This document shows, piece after piece, positions 46,271-53,013 of a stretch of 64,000 nucleotides of DNA. A program made the position numbers and the translations under genes. The notes beneath the pieces are model-generated. The model saw nothing but the letters and a program-made list of their open reading frames with translations. It made no database searches and was not told the origin of the DNA. The stretch comes from SFWF01 sp045638145 (GTDB lineage Bacteria; Bacillota; Clostridia; Oscillospirales; Acutalibacteraceae), in NCBI GenBank assembly GCA_045638145.1, contig JAZUAU010000015.1, positions 62,001 to 126,000 on the forward strand, given 5' to 3'. Every line of letters begins with the position of its first letter. The stretch's first letter is position 1.

Positions 46271-46738
46271 CTATTCATTTTCAGCAACAAGAACATTACC
46301 ATCTGCATCAACCGCCTTGTCAGAGTCATTTGTCTCGATATAAACTATCTGATCTTTATCGGTTTTTCTCATTCCAAGCTCTTTAGCCGCCTCTTCCAGG
46401 TTTCCGTAAGAAATCATTCTTTGAAATTCAACATTAAGACGTGTTTCCTCTCCGCTAACTGCGGCATATCTTGCCTTGGCCTCAACTATATCAGAATTCA
46501 CTTCAGATATTTCGACACGAAGTGCTATATTAGCGCAAACAATACCAACCATAAAAGTCGCAAGTGTAATAATTGATGCTATGCTTGAAACGCGTTTTCT
46601 AGCCTTTGCTTTTGTCTTTTTAATCTTTTTTTCGGGCATTTTAACGACCGTTGCGTGTTGCTTTTTTTCTTTTGGCATAAACAATTCAAAATCATACGCC
46701 AAAGAATCGTTATAATATTTTGAATTGTTTATTACCAT
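46271..46738 (-). CDS. ftsL: FtsL/DivIC-like septum protein
   Basis: 155 residues with one membrane helix (SIASIITLATFMVGIVCANI) after a lysine-rich cytosolic part, then a coiled coil (RVEISEVNSDIVEAKARYAA) and a conserved NLEEAAKELGMRK near the C-terminus, typical of FtsL/DivIC. Its place between rsmH and ftsI in the dcw order supports FtsL. The C-terminus is acidic. Confidence 0.85.
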   Translation of the reverse strand: MVINNSKYYNDSLAYDFELFMPKEKKQHATVVKMPEKKIKKTKAKARKRVSSIASIITLATFMVGIVCANIALRVEISEVNSDIVEAKARYAAVSGEETRLNVEFQRMISYGNLEEAAKELGMRKTDKDQIVYIETNDSDKAVDADGNVLVAENE

Positions 46739-46750
46739 AATTGCCTCTCC

Positions 46751-47671
46751 TTAAACTTTTTCTATTATTCTAAGCTTTGCACTACGACTGCGGGAATTTA
46801 CCTTTAATTCTTCCGCAGATGCGGTTATAGGTTTTTTCACAACAAGTCTGCCTCTCGGTTTCTTTCCGCACACACAAATCGGAATATCGGGAGGGCAGGC
46901 GCAACCTCTACAAAATTCTTTAAACATATTTTTTACTATTCTGTCCTCTAAAGAATGAAATGTTATTATCGCAAGTCTACCCTCAGGCTTTAATGCATCA
47001 AAAGCAGCGTTAATTCCGTCTTTTAAAGCCCCAAGTTCATCGTTTACTGCAATTCGTAACGCTTGAAAGCACTGTCTTGAAGGATTGCCATCCCTTCTTA
47101 CCGCCGCGGGGACAGATGCAGCTATGATCTCCGCAAGTTCGTCTGTCGTTTCGATAGACTTTTTTTCTCTTGCCTTTTCAATGTTTGAGGCGATCTTCCA
47201 AGCGAATTTCTCTTCTCCATATTCACGGAAGATATTGCAAAGTTCTTCTGCCGAAAGATTGTTCACAAGCTCTTTAGCACTTGTGCCCTCTTTGCTCATT
47301 CGCATATCAAGGGGGGCCGACCCGTGATAGGAGAAACCTCGTTCAGTATTATCAAACTGGAAAGAGGATACTCCTATATCGAGAAGCACTCCGTCAACCT
47401 CTTTTATACTTAACCTGTCGAGCACGCTTCTCATTTCTCTGTAATTTGAGTGAACGACGGTTGCGGGAAGTCCATTTAGTCGCTCTGTTGCGGTTTTTAC
47501 TGCATCGGGGTCTTGGTCTATTGCTATCAACCTGCCGTTTTTAAGCATAGAAGCTATCGCGAAGGAATGACCCGCTCCGCCTGCAGTACCATCAACATAT
47601 ATTCCGTCAGGCTTAACATTTAGACCCTCAATAGTTTCATTAAATAATACGGGAATATGACAGAACTCCAT
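46751..47671 (-). CDS. rsmH: 16S rRNA (cytosine(1402)-N4)-methyltransferase RsmH (MraW)
   Basis: 306 residues starting at MEFCHIPVLFNETIEGLN; the frame is open for 35 more codons upstream but those lie inside mraZ. Motif I is YVDGTAGGAGHSFAIA, and RGFSYHGSAPLDMRM, NPSRQCFQALRIAVNDELG and IITFHSLEDRIVK are diagnostic. The ATG follows the mraZ stop by a single base. Confidence 0.97.
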   Translation of the reverse strand: MEFCHIPVLFNETIEGLNVKPDGIYVDGTAGGAGHSFAIASMLKNGRLIAIDQDPDAVKTATERLNGLPATVVHSNYREMRSVLDRLSIKEVDGVLLDIGVSSFQFDNTERGFSYHGSAPLDMRMSKEGTSAKELVNNLSAEELCNIFREYGEEKFAWKIASNIEKAREKKSIETTDELAEIIAASVPAAVRRDGNPSRQCFQALRIAVNDELGALKDGINAAFDALKPEGRLAIITFHSLEDRIVKNMFKEFCRGCACPPDIPICVCGKKPRGRLVVKKPITASAEELKVNSRSRSAKLRIIEKV

Positions 47672-47672
47672 A

Positions 47673-48110
47673 TCAGTCACCGAGTGTAAAGTTGAGTTCG
47701 TCCACGACATTGGCAAAATCTTCCGTTTTGATGTTCTGCTTTTCTTCTGCCCAAACTGTGGAACTCCAAATTTCAATATTGTTCTTCATTCCAACGATTC
47801 TTACCTCTTCGTCAATTCCTGCAAATTCACGAAGTTCTGCGGGAATAAGCACTCTACCTGAAGCATCCACCTCGGTGAAAACCGAACCGTCGGACAAATA
47901 TCGGTACATATCCTGCATCTTACCGTAAGGAAGCTGATTCAGCTTTGCGGTAAACCTATCAAATTCCGAAAGCGAAAAGCCCCAAAGACACTTTTTACCA
48001 AAAACACCGGTACAAAGAACTATGGTCTCACCTAAATCTTCTTTGAAACGAGAAGGAATGAAAATTCGCCCCTTCTTATCAACTTTATTAAAACTACCGC
48101 CTATAAGCAC
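47673..48110 (-). CDS. mraZ: Transcriptional regulator MraZ
   Basis: 145 residues from GTG with GAGGTG seven bases upstream. Two SpoVT/AbrB-like repeats, each with the DxxGR core (VDKKGRIFIPSRFKEDLG and VDASGRVLIPAELREFAG). It binds repeats before its own gene and controls the dcw cluster. First gene of the cluster. Confidence 0.97.
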   Translation of the reverse strand: MLIGGSFNKVDKKGRIFIPSRFKEDLGETIVLCTGVFGKKCLWGFSLSEFDRFTAKLNQLPYGKMQDMYRYLSDGSVFTEVDASGRVLIPAELREFAGIDEEVRIVGMKNNIEIWSSTVWAEEKQNIKTEDFANVVDELNFTLGD

Positions 48111-48118
48111 GAATTTTC

Positions 48119-48178
48119 ACCTCTTTTGCTCCACTTTTATACACTTTTATAGTATTTTACGCCATTTTGCTCCACTAC
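48119..48178 (-). promoter_or_regulatory. MraZ-box repeats and mraZ promoter region
   Basis: On the minus strand three units AAAGTGTATA, AAAGTGGAGC and AAAAGAGGTG follow one another with an exact 10-base period directly before the GTG, and another AGTGGAGCAAAA lies 35 bases further up (about 48163-48175). This fits the AAAGTG-type repeats reported for MraZ. The -10 is probably TAAAAT or TATAAA between the two groups. Confidence 0.65.
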
Positions 48179-48265
48179 AATTGCTATTATATATTATATA
48201 TTGGGCAATTGCAAGTACTTTTTTCATATTTTTTAAAATTTTCTCAAAATCTTTCAAAATAATAG

Positions 48266-48294
48266 TTGACAATGTCAAAAGTCGGTGCTATAAT
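48266..48294 (+). promoter_or_regulatory. Promoter of tRNA-Leu
   Basis: TTGACA (48266-48271), 17 bases, TATAAT (48289-48294): consensus boxes as expected for a stable RNA gene. Confidence 0.85.
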
Positions 48295-48323
48295 AATCGA
48301 GCGCTCCAAAAAAGAGAATATAT

Positions 48324-48408
48324 GCGGATGTGCTGGAATAGGCAGACAGGCACGTTTGAGGGGCGTGTGTCAACCGACGTATGGGTTCAAGTCCCATTAT
48401 CCGCACCA
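48324..48408 (+). tRNA. tRNA-Leu (anticodon GAG)
   Basis: 85 bases with a class II variable arm. Acceptor arms GCGGATG and TATCCGC, anticodon stem CACGT/GCGTG around TTGAGGG (anticodon GAG), T arm GGGTTCAAGTCCC, and CCA encoded. Confidence 0.95.
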
Positions 48409-48413
48409 TAAAG

Positions 48414-48449
48414 ATAAGCACTCACCATAAGGTGGGTGCTTGTTTTTTT
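48414..48449 (+). terminator. Terminator of tRNA-Leu
   Basis: AAGCACTCACC, loop ATAA, GGTGGGTGCTT, followed by GTTTTTTT. Confidence 0.88.
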
Positions 48450-48656
48450 GCATCAAAATCCATTATTATTAACTCCTATTGCTGTGCTTAATTACAAACA
48501 CACATACACCGGGATTATTTGATTATAAAGAATTCTTCAAACAAATAATTAGATATCTGTCGGTAGCATTTTGAAAAGTAATTCATATTATGTTATAGAA
48601 GTTTAAGCGTTATTACGCCCATCTTCTGCAAATACTTACCTGGAGGTATATTAATA

Positions 48657-49478
48657 ATGGCTGATTCCAGAATAGGAACAGGGTCACCCGAGAATTTTAA
48701 AGAAGCAGTTTGCATAGATGCCGGAAGAGTATATGACTCCTGCTGTGACCGTGACTGTCTTGAAGATCTTCGCGTTTATTTCGGAAGCGACGGTCAGCAG
48801 ATTATTCAGAATGCGCTAAGTGTACGGATAAAATCCGCAGAAGTATTAAATGTTATGATAGACGTTGAACCTGTTAACTTTAACCGTGGCTTTTACTCCT
48901 GCGACCTTACATTCTTCTTCCTTGTAACACTTGATGTATTTACCGCGCCCCACACAATGCCCACAACCGTTCGCGGTATCGCTCTTTGGAACAAAAAGGT
49001 TATTCTCTTCGGCAGCGACGGAAATGTTCGTGTATTCTCAAATATGACGAGCGTTGAGGATGAAACCGACCCGCAACTCTATCAGACAACCAATATGCCT
49101 AAGTGCGTCGTTCAGACCGTAGACCCCATTGCCCTTTCAGCAAAAATTTGCGAGGTGCGCGACTGTTCAGAAAACTACTGCCATATCCCCGGCTCAATCT
49201 GTAACTGCATCGGCTCACCCATAATTACCGAGCTTCCCTGCGGTACTCCCACCGTATATGTAACTCTCGGTCTTTTCACTATAGTTCAGATTATAAGAAA
49301 CGTTCAGATGCTTGTTCCGGTATATGATTTCTGCATTCCTGAAAAACAGTGTGATAACACCGACGAGCAGCCCTGTGACATTTTCAGGAAGATTAAATTC
49401 CCTACAAACGACTTCTTCCCTCCCCGTCCCTGCGACCTTGGTGTAGACAGTGATTTTGGTTGTTGCGACCAAAACTAA
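48657..49478 (+). CDS. Conserved cysteine-rich protein of unknown function
   Basis: 273 residues, no signal peptide or membrane helix; ATG with GGAGGT upstream. The N-terminal part reads AVCIDAGRVYDSCCDRDCLE and LRVYFGSDGQ, a motif I recall from uncharacterised Clostridia proteins, and the whole protein has about 20 cysteines, including SCCDRDC, CEVRDCSENYC and a C-terminal DFGCCDQN. The middle part looks beta-rich (LTFFFLVTLDVFTAP, TVRGIALWNKKVILFG). Cysteine-rich soluble proteins of this kind may be spore-coat or metal-binding components; that is a guess. Confidence 0.75.
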   Translation: MADSRIGTGSPENFKEAVCIDAGRVYDSCCDRDCLEDLRVYFGSDGQQIIQNALSVRIKSAEVLNVMIDVEPVNFNRGFYSCDLTFFFLVTLDVFTAPHTMPTTVRGIALWNKKVILFGSDGNVRVFSNMTSVEDETDPQLYQTTNMPKCVVQTVDPIALSAKICEVRDCSENYCHIPGSICNCIGSPIITELPCGTPTVYVTLGLFTIVQIIRNVQMLVPVYDFCIPEKQCDNTDEQPCDIFRKIKFPTNDFFPPRPCDLGVDSDFGCCDQN

Positions 49479-49505
49479 AAAAAGCATCCCAAAATTCGGG
49501 ATGCG
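49478..49505 (-). terminator. Terminator of the 49642-49517 small gene
   Basis: Minus strand GCATCCC, loop GAATTTT, GGGATGC, then TTTTTTT, which overlaps the stop codon of the convergent Cys-rich gene. Confidence 0.8.
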
Positions 49506-49516
49506 TACATATTTTA

Positions 49517-49642
49517 TTAAAAACCGCCCGTAAAAATTGCCGCACCGATAAATCCTATCGCCACAAGCGAAAGACAAATTGCAGTTATAAAGGCTGATTT
49601 TAAAAATAGCTTAAAATTATCACTCTCATAAAACTTCTTCAT
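49517..49642 (-). CDS. Small single-helix membrane protein
   Basis: 41 residues from the ATG at 49642 (MKKFYESDNFKLFLKSAFIT), with a membrane helix AICLSLVAIGFIGAAIF and a short TGGF end. The ribosome site (GAAGTG) is modest; the longer in-frame version has no ribosome site and runs under the divergent mecA start. A terminator follows, supporting a real gene. The function is unknown. Confidence 0.55.
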   Translation of the reverse strand: MKKFYESDNFKLFLKSAFITAICLSLVAIGFIGAAIFTGGF

Positions 49643-49704
49643 TTTATCACTTCCCAAAGAATATGTTTGGCAAGCATTTACATTTTTATACACGGAGGCA
49701 GACA

Positions 49705-50262
49705 ATGACCGCAGTTATGGTTGACAACAGCAGACTTAAAATCAAACTTGATGCAGACGAAGCTTATAAGCTTTTTAAAGATACTACCTTCGTTTCGTGT
49801 CATGACCCCGAAGTTCGTCAAATCTTTAAAGCTATCCTGAAAAAAGCTCTTTGTCAGACCAATTTTATACTCGACTGCGAAAAATTCAAGATTGAGCTTT
49901 TTCCGTCGATCTATGGTGGATGTATAATCTATTTTACAAAAGCACCACGTGTAAAACGATATCACAAAAAATCCGATACAAAATTCAAATTTTTGCTTGA
50001 ATTCTCAGATTCAAACCATGTAATTGCCGCATCCAAAAGTTTTCGTTGTTGCTTACCGAACTGTGACAAAAGCAGTCTTTATAAATACCAGGACCGCTAT
50101 TATCTTATAGTTACATCCCCATCGGGGAAGTTTCTCTCTTCTCCCATAATAAAAGAATTCGCCGACTCTCTGCAATGCTCGGATACGGCAGCTGCAATCG
50201 TCAGCGAATACGGCAATTTAATGATTTTAGATAACGCTATAGAAAAGCTTGCGATAATTTAG
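49705..50262 (+). CDS. mecA: MecA-like adaptor protein
   Basis: 185 residues from the ATG with GGAGG seven bases upstream. The C-terminal half has the MecA signature: FSDSNHVIAASK, SSLYKYQDRYYLIVTSP and a final EYGNLMILDNAIEKL. The N-terminal half (SRLKIKLDADEAYKLF) is shorter and more divergent than in Bacillus. MecA-type adaptors hand substrates to ClpC, which is encoded at 30792 in this window. The gene overlaps the convergent rpe by four bases. Confidence 0.8.
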   Translation: MTAVMVDNSRLKIKLDADEAYKLFKDTTFVSCHDPEVRQIFKAILKKALCQTNFILDCEKFKIELFPSIYGGCIIYFTKAPRVKRYHKKSDTKFKFLLEFSDSNHVIAASKSFRCCLPNCDKSSLYKYQDRYYLIVTSPSGKFLSSPIIKEFADSLQCSDTAAAIVSEYGNLMILDNAIEKLAII

Positions 50263-50906
50263 CCAAGTGATTTCAGTGAAGCAACCTTTTCTCCCTTATC
50301 CTCTGCGGAGAAAACAAAGCTGCCTGCTACTAAAACGGTGACTCCTGCATTAACGGCAAGAGGCGCCGTTTCAGCATTTATTCCGCCATCTATTTCTATT
50401 TCGCAATCAAGTCCCTGTCTTTCAATCTCTGCTTTAAGGGCGCGAACCTTATCGAGAGATTCGGGCATAAACTTCTGACCACCAAATCCGGGCTCAACGC
50501 TCATTACGAGCACCATATCGCAAAGGGGTAAAAATTCAAAAATCTCCTCCGCCTTTGTGCAGGGCTTAATTGTAAGGGTAGTTTTGCAGCCGAGAGCCTT
50601 AATTTCCTTTAGGGTTTCGGCAACGGGCGAGCCTGCTTCATAGTGGAAACCGAGCCAGTCCGAAACTGCCGCAAAATCCTTAATGTATCTGTGAGGTCTA
50701 TCAATCATAAGATGAACGTCAAGTGGAATATCGGTATGCTTTTTAAACGACTGAATGAGTGGAACACCGAAAGACATATTGGGAACAAAATTTCCGTCCA
50801 TAACGTCAACGTGAAGCATATCAACTCCTGCTGCCTTTAAATCCTCAAGGTCCTTTTTCATATCAAGAAAATCAGCCGATAAAATTGACGGAGAAACCTT
50901 TACCAT
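50259..50906 (-). CDS. rpe: Ribulose-phosphate 3-epimerase
   Basis: 215 residues, full length. VSPSILSADFLDMKKDLE, MLHVDVMDGNFVPNMSFG, LDVHLMIDRPHRYI, VMSVEPGFGGQKFMP and EIDGGINAETAPLAV are the standard (beta/alpha)8 motifs with metal-binding His and Asp. It interconverts ribulose 5-phosphate and xylulose 5-phosphate. The neighbouring genes that often accompany it (rsgA, prkC) are absent. Confidence 0.97.
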   Translation of the reverse strand: MVKVSPSILSADFLDMKKDLEDLKAAGVDMLHVDVMDGNFVPNMSFGVPLIQSFKKHTDIPLDVHLMIDRPHRYIKDFAAVSDWLGFHYEAGSPVAETLKEIKALGCKTTLTIKPCTKAEEIFEFLPLCDMVLVMSVEPGFGGQKFMPESLDKVRALKAEIERQGLDCEIEIDGGINAETAPLAVNAGVTVLVAGSFVFSAEDKGEKVASLKSLG

Positions 50907-50979
50907 AATATATGCACATCCTTTCTTGAAATATTTTAATACTTAAATCCATTCTTGTCAACTTGCAAATAGTACAAAT

Positions 50980-51016
50980 TAAAAACAAAAGACCGCTTTT
51001 CGCAGTCTTTTGTTGT
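50980..51016 (-). terminator. Terminator of the lipoprotein gene at 51818
   Basis: Minus strand AACAAAAGACTGC, loop GAAAA, GCGGTCTTTTGTTTTT. Confidence 0.85.
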
Positions 51017-51026
51017 GTTAATTGAA

Positions 51027-51818
51027 TTATTTTTCGTCTACTACGCCCGAAACAGTTTCTTTAGAGGGGTTTTGTATTCTGTCGCCGTTAGCATCAAACT
51101 TGTAAGACTCTTCGAGTTCGCCGTTCACATAGTTCTCTTCAGTACTGAACTTGTCATTATCAATCTTGCATACGTCCTTGCAAGACTGCTGAGAACCAAA
51201 CTGTGTATATTCGTCAACAAATTCTACAACTGAAAGCTTGCTTCCTGAAATAGTTGCCTTAATAGTAAAGGTTTCGTTGATCATATATGTGGTAGATTCT
51301 ATTTCTTCTTTCTCGGTAATGGTCTGACCCTTCATCTGTGCAATGCTTTCAGCATCGGCACCCAGTTCTTCTGCAGCCTTAATATATCCTTCGGCAGCTG
51401 TTCCTTCGATGCCCACCTTTACCTTTGCAGGTGTTCCCTTGAGAATGGTATAATCACCGTCTTTAGAAGCGGTTACATTGTACACAATGCTGCGAACCTC
51501 TGCAAGTGTTCCGGTAAGATTTAACTGTTCAAGAACCTCGGCAGGAGCCTCAGATATGTATTTAAACTCAAGAGTATTTGCTTTTGAATCATAAACGAAG
51601 GAAATTTTGGCACCGTCATACTTGATTTCCGCACTTTTAAAGGTTGTAGCTGCAGCGGTGTCTCCGCTGTTATTACCTTCTCCGCTGTTTGTGCCGGAAG
51701 CTGCCTGTGAAGAGGAATTGTCATTATCCTTATCATCGGAAGATGCGCCGTCATTGCAAGCGACAAAAAGTGCCGCAACCATTAAAACTGCTAAAATAAT
51801 TGCTAATAACTTTTTCAT
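51027..51818 (-). CDS. Lipoprotein of unknown function
   Basis: 263 residues. The leader MKKLLAIILAVLMVAALFVA ends in the lipobox FVAC. A low-complexity Asp/Ser/Asn/Gly linker of about 35 residues follows, then a globular beta-rich domain with no motif I recognise. The end is hydrophilic (SGVVDEK). Transcribed alone between two intergenic gaps. No clear homologue comes to mind. Confidence 0.8.
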   Translation of the reverse strand: MKKLLAIILAVLMVAALFVACNDGASSDDKDNDNSSSQAASGTNSGEGNNSGDTAAATTFKSAEIKYDGAKISFVYDSKANTLEFKYISEAPAEVLEQLNLTGTLAEVRSIVYNVTASKDGDYTILKGTPAKVKVGIEGTAAEGYIKAAEELGADAESIAQMKGQTITEKEEIESTTYMINETFTIKATISGSKLSVVEFVDEYTQFGSQQSCKDVCKIDNDKFSTEENYVNGELEESYKFDANGDRIQNPSKETVSGVVDEK

Positions 51819-51960
51819 AAATATTCTCCATTCATTTTATTTGGACTGCTTTTATAATTATAGTTGTCTTTTTATTGAATGTCAAGCCTACATTACTACT
51901 TGCAATCATTTTAAAACCGTTATATAATAGTTGAAGTTTTATGGAAAAGTGTGATTGCTA

Positions 51961-52668
51961 ATGGAACAAAACAAATTTGTGAAAGGAATAACAGACGGTG
52001 TGCCGATTTGTATCGGCTATTTTGCCGTGTCATTTGCATTTGGTATCGCCGCCGTGCAAAGCGGACTTACCTGGCTTGAAGCCTTGCTAATCTCGGCAAC
52101 GAACCTTACCTCTGCGGGTCAGGTAGCGGGGCTCCCGATTATTGCAGGCGGCGGAAGCTTTGTTGAAATGGCAGTTTCTCAGATTGTTATAAACTCTCGT
52201 TATTCCCTTATGTCGGTATCGTTATCACAAAAGCTATCAGAGAGTGTAACCCTTCCGCAAAGATTTCTTATTGCCTTTGGTAACACCGACGAGATATTTG
52301 GCGTAAGCGTTTCTAACAAGGGCACGGTCGGTCCTTTATATATGTACGGACTTATCCTTACCCCCTATTTTGGTTGGTCGCTCGGCACCCTTTTGGGTGC
52401 AATACTCGGAAATATTCTCCCCTCGGTTGTTGTTGCCGCACTGTCGGTAGCTATATACGGCATGTTTATCGCAATTGTCGTTCCTGTTGTAAAAAAAGAA
52501 ATTAAAACCGCCTTATGTGTGCTTTGTGCAATTGCAATTTCCTGCGCCTTTAAGTTCATTCCGCTTTTACAGATTATCCCGAGCGGATTTACCGTAATCA
52601 TTTGTGCAGTTATCCCCTCTGTTATATTTGCTTTTGCGGCACCGATAGAAACGGAGGTGGCAGAGTGA
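51961..52668 (+). CDS. azlC: AzlC family branched-chain amino acid exporter, large subunit
   Basis: 235 residues from the ATG at 51961. FVKGITDGVPICIGYFAVSF and ISATNLTSAGQVAGLPII, with SQIVINSRYSLMS, are diagnostic of AzlC, and about seven membrane helices are present. With AzlD it exports branched-chain amino acids or analogues such as azaleucine. An in-frame TTG two codons upstream is less likely. Confidence 0.93.
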   Translation: MEQNKFVKGITDGVPICIGYFAVSFAFGIAAVQSGLTWLEALLISATNLTSAGQVAGLPIIAGGGSFVEMAVSQIVINSRYSLMSVSLSQKLSESVTLPQRFLIAFGNTDEIFGVSVSNKGTVGPLYMYGLILTPYFGWSLGTLLGAILGNILPSVVVAALSVAIYGMFIAIVVPVVKKEIKTALCVLCAIAISCAFKFIPLLQIIPSGFTVIICAVIPSVIFAFAAPIETEVAE

Positions 52669-52982
52669 TACGCGAAGGATTTTTACCCATGCTTCTTGTG
52701 ATGGCAGGTGTTACCTACCTCGTAAGAATGCTACCGCTTGTACTGCTAAAGAAAAAGATAACAAATAAATATCTTCTTTCTTTTCTGCACTACATACCCT
52801 ACACCGTACTTGCCGCTATGACAGTGCCTGCAATTTTCTTTGCTACCGACCTTGTTCCCGCAATATGCGGCTTCATTGTTGCAATTGTTTTAGCTTTCTT
52901 TGAAAAAGGACTTGTTCAGGTTGCCGCCTTTTCCTGCGCAGGAGTTTTAGCCTGTGAGCTTATAATGAAATTTCTTAAATAG
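52665..52982 (+). CDS. azlD: AzlD family branched-chain amino acid exporter, small subunit
   Basis: 105 residues from a GTG at 52665 with GGAGGTGG seven bases upstream; the GTG overlaps the azlC stop (GTGA), a typical coupled pair. Four membrane helices; TYLVRMLPLVLLKKKI and LHYIPYTVLAAMTVPAIFF are AzlD motifs. Confidence 0.92.
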   Translation: MIREGFLPMLLVMAGVTYLVRMLPLVLLKKKITNKYLLSFLHYIPYTVLAAMTVPAIFFATDLVPAICGFIVAIVLAFFEKGLVQVAAFSCAGVLACELIMKFLK

Positions 52983-53011
52983 AAAAACGCGTTCGTAATG
53001 AACGCGTTTTT
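52983..53011. terminator. Bidirectional terminator between azlD and the penicillin-binding protein gene
   Basis: AAAAACGCGTTC, loop GTAAT, GAACGCGTTTTT, serving both convergent genes. Confidence 0.92.
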
Positions 53012-53013
53012 GT

